Below are positions 1 through 10,351 of a DNA stretch of 64,000 bases, piece by piece. The position numbers and the translations under genes are program-made. The notes beneath the pieces were generated by a model that was given only the letters and a program-made list of their open reading frames with translations, did no database searches and was not told where the DNA came from. This DNA comes from Usnea hakonensis (lineage: Eukaryota; Ascomycota; Lecanoromycetes; Lecanorales; Parmeliaceae), in NCBI GenBank assembly GCA_013423325.1, contig BLJB01000081.1:62311-126310 (forward strand), written 5' to 3'. How positions within the stretch are numbered: position 1 is the first letter of the stretch; each line of letters opens with the position of its first letter.

Positions 1-494
1 CGCAAAGGGCTCCATATACTGAACTACCCAAACTACGGGTATCAAAGATGGCATGGAACACTTCTCTTTTACGCGTTTACTGTTCTCCTCCTATTTTTCT
101 ATACTTATTCTGAACGTCTCCTGCCGCAAATCGAATCTGTGATGCTTGTATCCCATATTCTAAGATTTTTCACAATCTTGATCCCGCTCGTCGACTTCAG
201 TCCTCATCAGCGAGCCGATTTTGTCTTTCAAGAATTCCTAAATTTTAGCAGTTGGAGTGGCAAACCACTATCATTTTTCTTATTGGCCTTATCACAGCTC
301 TGAACTTTTTTTCTTGGTGATTTGAAGGCCAAATACATTTGCTAAAAACTGTATCTAGCTTTAGATACTACCGACCATATAGGTCAGAGTACCTGCCTGT
401 GCGCATATACTAGCGATCAAACAAATATCTAACAACAAAGTAGTGAAATATATACGAAACGCGCTGACTATCATACCCCTCAGCATAGGAATTT

Positions 495-1366
495 CAATGC
501 TCCCCAACGGCACCCTCGGATTCGCCATATTAATCGCCTAATTTTCTACATTCCTAGTGATATACAGGGGACACTGAATTCGGACACACTGTACCCGTTC
601 ATAAATATCTACTACTCATGCTATAGAATCAAACGCAGGCGCTACAGCTATATTGTGTCTTCATTTTCTCGGTCTCATTCCGTCGTTGTCAATCTTGTGG
701 AGATCGGGTGAGGCACATGTGTCTCATTATCATACCTTATCTCTCTTTTGCATTCCTTCTAGCTACCAAGGCTCAATTGGTCTACGTTCTGGAAGGAAAA
801 TTGACATCAATATTTCCATGCAGATGCTGAATAGTGTAGGCCTGTGTTGTTATCGTGACTCAAACTTTTGCCACCATTGGCTGCCTTGCAACAAATGGGC
901 CTTTGCTCGCGAACAGGGGATTCCTTTCCCTAAATATATGGCAAAAAAAAGCTTGCTTTACTGTCTTGAGCTTTTACTGAGATTACCAGGTTGACGAACG
1001 TACATACTTGTCACTTTACGCCATTAATACCACGACCGTTGTCAGCATGCTGATGGCATTGATTAACCTCGCATCTTCCGAAGCATTTGGTGCTTTCCTT
1101 TTACCAATCGTCATAGATTACTACCCCTTCATTCCTGCCGCCTCAGTAATGCTGCATAAGCGTCTGACAACCCCGGATTCATCCTTGCCATGGGGATCTT
1201 TCAAGCTAGGACGTGCAGGTGTTCCAATCACAATCACGGCGATCACTTATTCCGTGTTTAGTGCGTTCTTCTCTGTATGGCCTTCGACCGCCAAACCGGA
1301 CACTCAGAGCACTCATCATTACATATTACTTTTCAGTGCTATCATTATTTCCAGCCTTCTGTTCTA
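495..1366 (+). pseudogene. Decayed amino-acid/GABA/choline-type permease (APC superfamily)
   Basis: Fragments in all three forward frames line up in order with fungal APC permeases. At about 497-538 a piece reads LGFAILIA then hits TAA. At about 620-715 there is NAGATAILCLHFLGLIPSLS. At about 895-945 there is KWAFAREQGIPFPKYMAK, the hallmark 'WAFARDxGLPFS' loop. At 1008-1366 come INTTTVVSMLMALINLAS and WGSFKLGRAGVPIT, matching the 'WGPFRLGRLGLPIN' segment before the last helices. Stops and frameshifts separate the pieces, and TA-rich sequence suggests C-to-T decay. In life the family imports amino acids, GABA or choline across the plasma membrane. It cannot be functional as read. The family call is firm; the substrate is not decidable. 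Confidence 0.75.
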
Positions 1367-1615
1367 GTTTCTATATAGTCGCAAGTATCACTAGTAGCCA
1401 GCGCTAGTAGATCGAAGTGGCACCTTGGGTCGTGATGACTATCACTAGATAGACCAAGTCTGTGACATATATGCAGAGGTCTATAATGACGGATTAGAGA
1501 AGATCAGATTCAGTTCGCATCATTGAAGGGTGTTCGATCGAATCAGGTGAGAAGGACATCGTCACGCAATGATTCTCCTACACGTATATCCTAGCAACCT
1601 ACTTCAAAGTCGCCA

Positions 1616-1646
1616 GGGGGGGGGGGGGGGGGGGGGGGGGGGGCNN

Positions 1647-1692
<46 letters not shown>
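1616..1692. other. Poly-G tract containing an N gap
   Basis: Almost pure G from 1616 to 1692, broken only by a C at 1644 and two undetermined bases at 1645-1646. This looks like a sequencing or assembly artefact at a gap (no-signal G calls) rather than natural DNA. Sequence on the two sides may not be truly adjacent. Confidence 0.8.
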
Positions 1693-1694
<2 letters not shown>

Positions 1695-2426
1695 TCGCGA
1701 TCCTCCAGGGAAGCTGCCAGTAGAATTTCCTGATCGACAAGCTGCATGGGATTTCCAATTACCATATAGACGATAAGATAAGCTGATATAGTGTAAAACA
1801 CCCAAATGAGGGAATATAGCCAAGATAGGCAGGCGTCTCCCTCCCTCCCTCCCTTCCTCCCCGCTGTACTGGACCCCTTCCACTTCCATGACTCAGAGCT
1901 AGTTACACAACACAGTGTGCGTCTTATGCAGCGCTCTCGTAAATCGAGATTGGTGGTGTGGTGGAATCAGAGTAAATACAAGCGTCGTTAGAGATTCTCT
2001 AGGACGGTTCTTCTCCTAACGCGTAATGTCTTCGCAGGTGGGCACGGTAGATAAGAAAGAGTAAATCATCCATAGCGAAGTCCAACAAGTACGGACGTAG
2101 GTGTGACGTTATTTTTCAGAGACCCTGTTTCAACGCGGGAGGTCTTTGGGACGGTGGAAATTCGTCTTCGGAAGCTAGGTAGCTTGTCTCGGTCTTCGTT
2201 TGAGGAGACAATATAGCATCTGAACCGCACGTGCAGCAACCCTGCCTAGCTGGTCAGAGAATGTAGTTCTGCCGTATACGTCCTATCATCGGAAGAGTAC
2301 CCATAGTCGGAAACGCACAGCATCATCCCTCACCCCTTCATCGCTCCGCATCAAACCCCGCCCAGTCATGAACCCACTCATCTCAATCCCCCCACCCCCT
2401 CCATTCTCCATTCTTCACCCATTCAT
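1693..2426. other. Intergenic, no gene seen
   Basis: No open frame here resembles a protein family. The final 90 bases are C-rich and lie just past the stop of the hydrolase gene on the minus strand, so they are probably its 3' untranslated region. Confidence 0.5.
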
Positions 2427-3017
2427 TCATCCATCCCCCCCAAGCCTCCTCACCACCTCCCCCGTCCCAACCACCTCCCCAAACGCAAACGCAAACCCCC
2501 TCAACCCCGCCTCATGCTGTCCCTCATTCGCACTCCCGCACGCATCCCCCACAAGCCACGTCTCGTAGCCGCGATTAAACGCGCTGCGAGCCGTCGTGTC
2601 GCAGCAGCAGTCCGTCATCACGCCGCACACCACCACCCTTTCCACACCGAGCTCTTCTAATCGGTCGCTCAGGGGCGTGTTGAGGAAGGCGTCGTAGGTG
2701 TTTTTAGCGATGACGATGGGCGGGGTGTAGGGATGTTGGGTTGGGGCCGGTGCGGGGTGCGCTATCCGTGCTATGGCGGGGATGAAGGACCAGTCTGGAG
2801 TGCCGGTCGCGATGGAGCCGGCGGGACCCCATTTGCGGACTAGCTGGTTTTTGAAGGGCGGGGTGAGTTCGGAGGGGGAGTGGCCGTGTTGGGTGAGGAT
2901 GAGGGGGCGGTTGGTGGTGTGGAAGTGGCGGCATAGGGTGAGGATGTTGGGGAGGGCCGTGGTGGTCATGTCGAGGAAGATGTGTTGCATGTCGATTACG
3001 AGGAGGGCGGTGGTCAT
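2427..3017 (-). CDS. Isochorismatase-family cysteine hydrolase
   Basis: A 196-residue single-exon protein starting MTTALLVIDMQ. The start at 3017 is chosen because the family core begins at this methionine; an upstream in-frame ATG at 3152 would add 45 residues of no recognisable kind. The catalytic triad of isochorismatase-like hydrolases is visible: Asp9 in VIDMQ, Lys105 in VIAKNTYDAF, and Cys138 in GVMTDCCCDTTAR, with three cysteines in a row at the nucleophile. The family hydrolyses isochorismate, nicotinamide, N-carbamoyl compounds or similar small amides; the substrate cannot be told from sequence. Nothing in the neighbourhood suggests a pathway. The C-terminus is glycine- and valine-rich and slightly low in complexity. 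Confidence 0.85.
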   Translation of the reverse strand: MTTALLVIDMQHIFLDMTTTALPNILTLCRHFHTTNRPLILTQHGHSPSELTPPFKNQLVRKWGPAGSIATGTPDWSFIPAIARIAHPAPAPTQHPYTPPIVIAKNTYDAFLNTPLSDRLEELGVERVVVCGVMTDCCCDTTARSAFNRGYETWLVGDACGSANEGQHEAGLRGFAFAFGEVVGTGEVVRRLGGDG

Positions 3018-3556
3018 GGTGGGTGGATTTAAGGGGGAGATGGGATGCTGGAAGTGGAGATACGATGAGATGATATTTGGTTGAAGGCCTATGGACATAA
3101 CTTGAGAACGAGATGCCGTAAAAACGAACGCTCCCCACGCTGATACTAACACTCAAGAGGGAACCACTGAAAAACGGACTTAGTATATATAGGCTACTAG
3201 AACTTATAAGTCGCGAATTGCTGTCATGAACCCTGCTTGGACGTCTGTTTGCCCAAGCACTGCTAGTCAACTACCGTACCCCAGCGCAATTGTCATTTTC
3301 CTCAAGTCCTCTTCCCATGGAGGCCACTTTTTGCCAACAACTGCCTTCTACCATCGCTGCAGACTTCTCCTGTGCCGTCCACCTTTACTTCCCAGGTCGG
3401 GCATTCATCCCTACCATATAGGACTTTGTTGGCCCCGTGATTCCTGAGAGCCCAATTCGGATATGCTGCCGCTTTCAGAGTGCAGCCGGTCATCCCACTA
3501 CCTTTGCCATACCTGCTGGCGGAGAAAATATATTGTGTCGACGTTCATTGAGCCAG

Positions 3557-5014
3557 TCAGGTCGGAAGCGCCGTGGCATCCGACTGAAAGGTTTCCCTGT
3601 AGTGGCGTTGCGCTCTCTCGCACATCTGCCACGCCCCGCGGAAATCCCTCAGGGTGTCATCAAGCTTGCAGGCCATGTCCACAATTTCTCCCCAAACGAC
3701 TTCTTCAAAATCGTATCCGACCATTTTAACCATGAATTCCTTCGGACCCCATAGCCGCAATCGGTCCTCAGTGCCTTGGTAGAACAGACTATCTTCAGCG
3801 AGCAGATGCGCAACATTCATTTTTGGCGCATTGGCATGGAAAAAGAGCGGGCGAGCTCGCTTCAAAGATGTGGGGTCACGAGGGGCCCAGTCGTCTCCGG
3901 GATGGTACTGCACCATCGCCGTACCGTGAAACTTTCGGTCCGCTTCGTGATAACCTACAGCGCCCAAGCGATGTCGAACTCTGTATTCCGGATTTTCCAA
4001 AACGACCGCAGCTGCAAGAAACGTCTCTTTATCACCCTCTCCATGAGCACCTTGACTGAGGATTGGGTAGTATATATCAGGGCCGTAAATGTTGTAATAG
4101 GCTGCTAGTAGAAGGGTGGTGAGATGCGTCTGCTTGGATATCAGAAGCTGGCCTGCTTCGCTAGATCGGGCTGGCAGGTTTTCCGGGAAGGAACGCAGGC
4201 CTGCTATTTTATAGAACACAGGATCTTCCGTCGCAATCCAGTAATCCGGCCACGACACGAAACCTGGGGAGAGAAAGGGCTCGGAGTCGAAGAGCTCGGC
4301 TGGGTCAAGCAAAGAGATGCAGTCGCTGTCGAGGTATAGGACTGATTCGAAGGAAGAAAAGAGGATGGCGAGGACCTTCAGCTGATAGTGTTTCACCTGG
4401 ACGGGATTGTCTTTGCCTAGGTGGTCTTGAATGACGAAGCACTCGGCATTAAGCGGCGGTAGTACTTTTTGACATATCTCCTTCTCGTATTCTGACTTGT
4501 TCCGTAGGAACACTTGTACCGGGAGGGTGGAGTTGGTCTTGCGAAGCATACGGATGCCGAGTATAGCGGGGGGAAAGTATTGACCTCCTGCTACTGTCAC
4601 AATACCTGTACCCGAGAATAAACGAGTAGCTTCCTCATTGACCTGTGAAAAGTTCTTGTGCCCAACCAGCCTCTCATGAGATTCACGTAGCACCTCAATG
4701 TCCTTGTCCGGTATGCCTATCGTGAGATTGAAAGGCTTCCTTATTCTTTCATTGTCGGGCTCTTTGCCCTCTGCCTCCGCTATCTCTTTTAACTCTATGG
4801 CCGGAATCTTCGGCTTTGCGGCATCGATAACTTTGGCCCATGTTTCCCAGAACGCGAGTATTTGCGGTGAGGGTGGGTTTGCTTCAGACAGGGAGATGGA
4901 GAAGAAGGAGGGTCGAAAGGTGCTGTTGGAAAGGCGCCGAAGGGTATTGAAAGTAACGAAGAGACCGAATGCTGCCAAGATGAAAGTGAGGACACGAGTA
5001 GGACGAGCGATCAT
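3557..5014 (-). CDS. Alpha-1,2-mannosyltransferase, MNN2/MNN5 type (GT71)
   Basis: A 485-residue single-exon type II membrane protein. The chosen start (MIARPTRVL) places one hydrophobic anchor, VLTFILAAFGLFVTF, at about residues 7-21, as expected for a Golgi glycosyltransferase; the ATG at 5068 would put 18 residues before it. The luminal domain has GIVTVAGGQYFPPAILGIRMLR, cut here as GIVTVAGGQY plus PPAILGIRMLR, typical of GT71, and the metal/nucleotide-sugar DxD motif VLYLDSDC at about residues 226-233. The family adds alpha-1,2-mannose branches to N-linked outer chains of cell-wall mannoproteins using GDP-mannose. Whether it is the first-branch (Mnn2) or second-branch (Mnn5) enzyme cannot be told. 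It converges with nothing close by; the MITE at 5114 sits only 100 bp upstream of its start codon. Confidence 0.9.
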   Translation of the reverse strand: MIARPTRVLTFILAAFGLFVTFNTLRRLSNSTFRPSFFSISLSEANPPSPQILAFWETWAKVIDAAKPKIPAIELKEIAEAEGKEPDNERIRKPFNLTIGIPDKDIEVLRESHERLVGHKNFSQVNEEATRLFSGTGIVTVAGGQYFPPAILGIRMLRKTNSTLPVQVFLRNKSEYEKEICQKVLPPLNAECFVIQDHLGKDNPVQVKHYQLKVLAILFSSFESVLYLDSDCISLLDPAELFDSEPFLSPGFVSWPDYWIATEDPVFYKIAGLRSFPENLPARSSEAGQLLISKQTHLTTLLLAAYYNIYGPDIYYPILSQGAHGEGDKETFLAAAVVLENPEYRVRHRLGAVGYHEADRKFHGTAMVQYHPGDDWAPRDPTSLKRARPLFFHANAPKMNVAHLLAEDSLFYQGTEDRLRLWGPKEFMVKMVGYDFEEVVWGEIVDMACKLDDTLRDFRGAWQMCERAQRHYRETFQSDATALPT

Positions 5015-5113
5015 AGTAGGATGTCTCGAAGGGTGATGCCATATTAAAGTGTATAGAATAGTAATCAATGTTTTGTGGTGCCTTCCATGAGCTCAGAGTA
5101 AAAGTGTAAGGCA

Positions 5114-5411
5114 TACTCGTATATACCCGGATATGCAAACTACTGGGATATGCAAGTTTAGGGTTAGGGCTTCCGTGCTTTTTCGTACTGCGGGCATATT
5201 ATCGAGCCTTCCACCACCTATATTATATATATAACATGCTCTATAACCTGCAGCGATAACTAAGAACCACCACACTATAGTGGTATTGTTCTATTTCGTA
5301 GTCTATTGTCCCATATTAGTCAAAAATCAAGAAATGGCCGAGTTTGGTGAGCAAGCCCTAGCCCTAAATTTGCATATCCCAGTAGTTTGCATATCCGGGT
5401 ATATACGAGTA
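5114..5411. mobile_element. 298 bp MITE with 59 bp terminal inverted repeats
   Basis: The arm 5114-5172 (starting TACTCGTATATACCCGGATA) is the reverse complement of 5353-5411 with only two mismatches in 59 bases, both transitions. The ~180 bp centre is AT-rich and has no open frame. TA at both outer edges fits a Tc1/mariner-type TA target duplication, so this is probably a non-autonomous derivative. It lies about 100 bp upstream of the GT71 gene start, within its likely promoter. Confidence 0.85.
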
Positions 5412-6330
5412 CGTACTTTACCTTATCGCGTACATCTGAGTACGTGATAGCTTGGAGCGGGCGCTAGGAGAAGTAGTAACTCCGCTCACCGACTGTAAAG
5501 CAATCCCCGAGGCCCAGTGCTCACTTGGTCAAGAGGAAAAGTCCACGCTGACTCTACTGCTCGAACTTACTGCTCGGTCTTTACCTCCATCTGCGGTCAA
5601 CGTTGATGTAACCCATCTCAAGCCATAAAGGGTCGTCTTCAATACTTCGCGGACCATTGTTCACCTCCAGCGCGATAGCCTTGGTAGAAGTTCCCAGTGG
5701 ATATTCCTGGCCCTCAATTCGAATCGCGATATAAGGATCCAGTTACATTCCGCACGAGCGCTTTTGCGCGCTATCGGAGCTGTAGGTCTTCGATGATTTC
5801 TCACAGATTAAGGTTTTCGTGGAAGGGTATAACAGAGGGAAATTGGATTCATAGACAGATTTTGAAGTTGAAACGAAGCTGTAGACAAGGAGAAGGGGTT
5901 TTTGGGTGCTAGTCTGGAGAGAAGTACTGCGCAGTCAGATCTGCCAATCGCTCCCACCTTCTTTTCTGTGTTGCATGATCTCCCAGTGGTTTCATCCACC
6001 CCTCAACTTTTTTCATGTCACGCCATTCTAGTCTAACGCAAAAATGGCGACTGAGATTCCTCTAGGCTTCGAGGTCGGAGCACATCAAAACGCATTCTTC
6101 TCAGTGCACGGTCAATGCCATTCAAAGCCTTCGTCTAATCTGTCTTGCTTCATCTGGCTTTCGCGTATTTCATTTACTTTAAGCAATCGTTGACTTACTC
6201 CGCTTTGCTCCAATTCGGTTTCAATCGTCGTTATGTTTACGTGACAAATTTTGAGCAAAGAAATTTGCCTTCATCCAAATGTGGAGATGATTCAAAGTCC
6301 TTCAAACCATTAGGCCACTGCAAAATCGAA
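5412..6330. other. Decayed DNA upstream of PKS relic
   Basis: No intact gene. By position it could hold ruined upstream modules (dehydratase region) of the polyketide synthase relic that becomes recognisable at about 6332, but I could not match any fragment to a domain. Confidence 0.35.
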
Positions 6331-6331
6331 C

Positions 6332-8758
6332 ATGAATAATCCCGCGATTGGAGCTGTCAATGTCGGCATAACCAATATAACTTTGCCGCACCTCCAATCC
6401 ACTAATCGGGAGAGGATGTACGGCTCGTATACATACACTGATGTCTCCGCTGGGTTCTTCCCTGTACCAAAAGAGGGTTTCGAAGCTGTTCAAGGACTCG
6501 AATACGACACTGGACTCACTCTTGCAAGGGCTTGAAGCCGATTTCCTTATCTGACCGTAGCGAACAATGTCCTTCAACCCACCCCAAAGCTTAGTGAAAC
6601 TATATCGAGTGCGGAAGCTTCTCCGTCCCTCTGATCGTCTCTTCCTTTAGGAAATAGACCTTCGACAATGTGTATCAGCTGTGGCATGGAAATTCTCACT
6701 AGTTGGTAGCTGGGTGAAGAGGAAATCCGACTTGGGGAATCGTATGTAAATCTTGAGAGATAGAACAGGAACCTCAAGAGCGCCGGCGTTGGGAGAATCG
6801 ATATATTTGCTGATGGACATCTTCTCACCGATTTCACAGCGCGGCCAGCCCGGGAAGAAAAGTCAAGACAGAGCACCTTCTTGCGCAAGGATCAATTATC
6901 GCAGTCTTCCGAACAATTTGTTCAGCAGCTTCGCGAATGAGATTATGAGCTAGAATTCTATATATCATATCATATCCCAGGACTCGGACAAGAAATATTT
7001 GAATTCTCGACATTGAAGCACCTTTCCTCTCCTCTGCAGCATAGAAAGATCTCAGCGCCCTCAGTAGCTTCGTCTCTCGAATACAGGATGCCGGGGTACT
7101 GTGGCTGACCGGAGAAGCCCAGCTTTGTTGCCACAACCCCAACACCTCTCTGATCCTCGGCATAGCTCGATCAATCCGGAGCATTTGATAGATTCTGCGA
7201 CGCTCGAGCTAGAGACTTTCGTTAATACTATAATATAGAGAGCCACTGCTAATATCCTACACGAATTGCACCACGTGCTCGTGTATCATACCGTGATCCC
7301 ACCCTCGAAGATGTCCTCTCAGATGGAAGACTCCAGGTCAGCAGATATCATGGGGTTTCGATATCGAACGAGCCCATCTCCGTGAAGAACGACTCCTATC
7401 CTAGGAGCTTAGGAAATAGTAAGCCGAACATGATGAGCATACTTGCGCGGAAACAAGATGAGCTGTAGACCTTAAAGGTGACTTTTAAGCACTCCCTTGC
7501 CATCGTCAGAATACGTGTTGTTGATGCGCTAGCCTTCTATGTCGGGCAATGCTATTCTACGAGCAAGTCTATATGAAGTTTATCTCGCTTGTCAAGTGTT
7601 TTGAAGCTGCTCAAGTCGAGGCCGCTCCGTGAGGAGTGAAAAAAAAAAATTACACAAAAAAATAGCCGACTTGTGGACGTGCAGAACAGATATTCTCTAG
7701 GAGTGTTTCCAATATCTCTAGCGTCAAGTGCGTCGCTTCCGCTGCTGCAATACCCGTCGTAATAAATACTCAAAGCTTCAATAGTGATCAATGCGAGTGA
7801 TACGTCTTTATAGATCTCACTTTATCTTTGACGTGATGTTTCTCTTCAAAGCGCCGTAACAGAAAAATTTAAACTTCAAACAATAGTAAAACGATCTTCT
7901 GCCAAAAGAACAGGGCACATGAACTCTACAAGAAGCACTAACGGGCGCAGAAGGAACCGCTCAATATCTTCTTCCTTTTCAGCTCTGTCTACAGAATGCA
8001 AGAGCAATAGGCACATGCAAACTACGCAAGTGGCAACACCTTCCTTGACGCCTCCTTAAAATATCACCGCTCAGTGGGTGTTAGTATCAGCCCTGGACAT
8101 TAGCGCCATTAAGCATGCGGAGTATTGGAGTCAGTATTGATATATACAACGCCGCGTCTTACCTCGCGATCCATAAGCAAGATCTACTTGACTCTGTACA
8201 AATCATGATTGATCGGTCAAATCCGCCACAGCACTCTCGCCCGTCGGCATCCATTGCTGCAGCTATCCATTCTTCTCCAACGAGGAAAGTCGGCCATGTC
8301 TACCATGCCAAGTCGCTATCAGGATCCGTTCCTCCCTCCCACTCTCAGCACCAGCCAATCACATCCAGTGGAAGAAAGATCCCCGTATGGCCGAATACCG
8401 CAACCTCGAATCCTTCGGCGCCCAGTCGACCAGCAGAGATATGGCCTGAAAACTCCTCCGCGACGCGCGCAAGAACCCAACACTGCTAAATCTCCCCGAC
8501 TCAATCACCCTCTTAGCCAAAGAGACAGGCAGTACGCTGTTCGGGTTTATGATGCGTGGCGACGGGGAACTTTCCCTGGGCTCTCCGTTGATGAGCCTGG
8601 GGACCGACTCGCTCATCGGTATCGAGTTGCGAAACTGGCTTCGGCAAAAGGTTGAGGTGGACTTCACGGTGCTGGAGTTGTTGAGTTCGAACAACATTCT
8701 GCATCTGAGCCAGCAGGCAGCTACGAAGGTGAATGAGAAGTTCAAGGGTAGACTGTAA
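6332..8758 (+). pseudogene. Relic of a highly reducing polyketide synthase (C-terminal half)
   Basis: Ordered fragments match fungal HR-PKS. The C-methyltransferase domain gives YGSYTYTDVSAGFF (6418-6460), then RKLLRPSDRLFL*E (about 6615-6653) and LTSW*LGEEEIRLGES (about 6695-6742). The ketoreductase tail gives ANHIQWKKDPRMAEYRNLES (about 8353-8413). The ACP is nearly intact (8549-8755), with the phosphopantetheine site SLGTDSLIGIELRNW. In-frame stops include TAG at 6648, 6707 and 6761 and TGA at 8447. At 6707 and 6761 TAG replaces a conserved Trp codon (TGG) and at 6648 probably CAG, the transitions expected from RIP. The SAM-binding GAGTGG is degraded. Ketosynthase and acyltransferase were not found. 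HR-PKSs make reduced polyketides; this copy is dead. Confidence 0.85.
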
Positions 8759-9453
8759 GCTGATGGTTGGCGTACCGCCCGAGACTTTGAGGATGGCATC
8801 TCGGCGAACGATAGTAGTCATTAGTAGTTATCTCTAGTCTATAGCGAAAGGAGGCTGACAGCAGAACAGACCCAGCCAACTTTTTTCCTTCGCCTTTTGA
8901 TTTTCAAATCGACCCTCTAGTGAGAAAAAAAATTGGTAAATCTTGCCAGTATCTTTCAGCGATAAGAAAGGCGAGAGAAAAGAAGATATCAATACCTAGA
9001 CATGGATACGAACGATTTGCTTCTTTTTTTTCTTTTCTTTATTTTTTCTTCGTGAAAAGAATCACATTTCGAGGAAAGGAGATCTTAGGAGCTAAAGTCC
9101 TTTGGGGAGCCTCTTTGGGCCTTCGTCCGCCGTGGGTTAGGGCTTAAGGATCGTTGTTCCCCTCATTAAGGATATATGCACCCTCATTAAGGATATATGC
9201 ACCCTCATTAAGGATATATGCACCCTCATTAAGGATATATGCATGCTAAGAGTGCCGAGCTTGAACGCCACTAATAGCATTGATCGATAAGCACAGCCAA
9301 CAAGCAGGGAAGCAAGAGTGACTCTCGATTTCCGCTACATTTTCCGCCAGTAAGATATATCGCCTTTGACCTAGAGAACACAAATTCCGCCCCGAGCCGG
9401 TCCCTATAAAGTTACCCCTCCACCCACCAAAATCCAGATAAGAAGAAAGAAAA
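8759..9453. other. Intergenic, with tandem repeat
   Basis: No gene found. It contains an A/T-rich homopolymer stretch near 8920-9060 and the 21 bp tandem array at 9161-9242, and ends in the promoter of the NAD(P)-binding gene (CT/GA-rich leader just before the ATG at 9454). Confidence 0.5.
9161..9242 (+). repeat. 21 bp tandem repeat, four copies
   Basis: The unit CCTCATTAAGGATATATGCA(C) occurs at 9161, 9182, 9203 and 9224 with perfect identity except for the truncated last end. Perfect copies imply recent expansion or active correction. It lies 210 bp upstream of the next gene's start codon. Confidence 0.95.
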
Positions 9454-10351
9454 ATGCACCTAATCCTCACCGGAGCCACAGGGCTAGTAGGCTCCGCCTG
9501 CCTGCACCAGATGCTCGTAAACGACGTGATCACCACGATATCGGTCCTAAGCCGCCGATCGGTTCCCATGGTCTCAGGGAATCCCAAAGTCAACGTGATA
9601 ATCCACACCGACTTCACTCAGTATCCGAGTCAAGTCCTGGAGCAATTAAAGGGAGCCACAGGCTGCGTGTGGGCGCAGGGTGTTAGTGCGAACGATGTTA
9701 GCAAGGAGTAGGCGTATCTTTCTATTCTCTACTTTCTGCACCCTTGAAAGTGACCATTGGGCGCGATACTGATGTCATATTCCACGCAATCATCAGGGTA
9801 TACGAAGAAATCACATATTCATACCCATGCGCCGCCGCCAAAGCCTTCGCGTCGCTATCCAATTCTTTCAACTTCGTCTACGTTTCCGGTAAGTAACCCC
9901 GCCCCCCCAAACAGCCCATCTTCCTCCCCACCACTAACACACCCAACCCCTCACAGGCGAAGGCGCCACCCCAGCACCAGGCCACTTCACGCCATTCTTC
10001 GGCCGAATCAAAGGCCGCGCCGAAGCCTCCTTACAAGCACTCAGCGCCAATCCAGCATCCAGCTCCCTGAAAAGCTACTCACTCCGTCCCGCCGCCGTAG
10101 ATCCCAAGTACCACACGGAGATCCACCCGTGGATTCCGACGCCGAAGCCAGCGTGGAAAGCGACCTTTGGACCGGTCTTGCTCGCAGTGTTGAGGAGTGT
10201 GAGTCCCGGGTTGATTAGTCCGACCCGAGAGCTTGGGAAGGTGCTTGTTGATTTGGCGGTGGGGGATGGGAGGCCGTTGAGTGGGACGGGGGTGGATGGG
10301 GGGGGACGGACGGTGTCGAATGGGGGGATGAGGAGGTTGGCGGGTATTTAG
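9454..10351 (+). CDS. NAD(P)-binding Rossmann-fold protein (atypical SDR / TIP30-like)
   Basis: Three exons: 9454-9707, 9797-9888 and 9957-10351, giving 246 residues. Splicing is supported by GTAAGT at 9889, CAG at 9794-9796 and 9954-9956, and continuity of the fold. The N-terminus MHLILTGATGLVGSACLHQM carries the TGxxGxxG dinucleotide-binding motif followed by an 'SRR' basic pair typical of NADP use. Exon 2 encodes CAAAKAFASLSNSFNFVYVSG, the strand and serine at the active-site side of atypical short-chain dehydrogenases; a YxxxK is not evident. The C-terminal half (LKSYSLRPAAVDP) resembles small NAD(P)H-binding proteins of the TIP30/HTATIP2 kind. Substrate unknown. The last ~30 residues are glycine-rich and encoded by G-rich DNA. 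Confidence 0.82.

Noticed and set aside
1599..1889. Proline-rich open frames on the minus strand
   Set aside because: They are produced by the artificial poly-G tract around the N gap.
2704..3270. Overlapping His/Pro-rich frame on the minus strand
   Set aside because: Shadow of the isochorismatase gene in another frame.
9161..9242. CRISPR-like array
   Set aside because: Contiguous perfect tandem repeats with no spacers, and the DNA is from a eukaryote.
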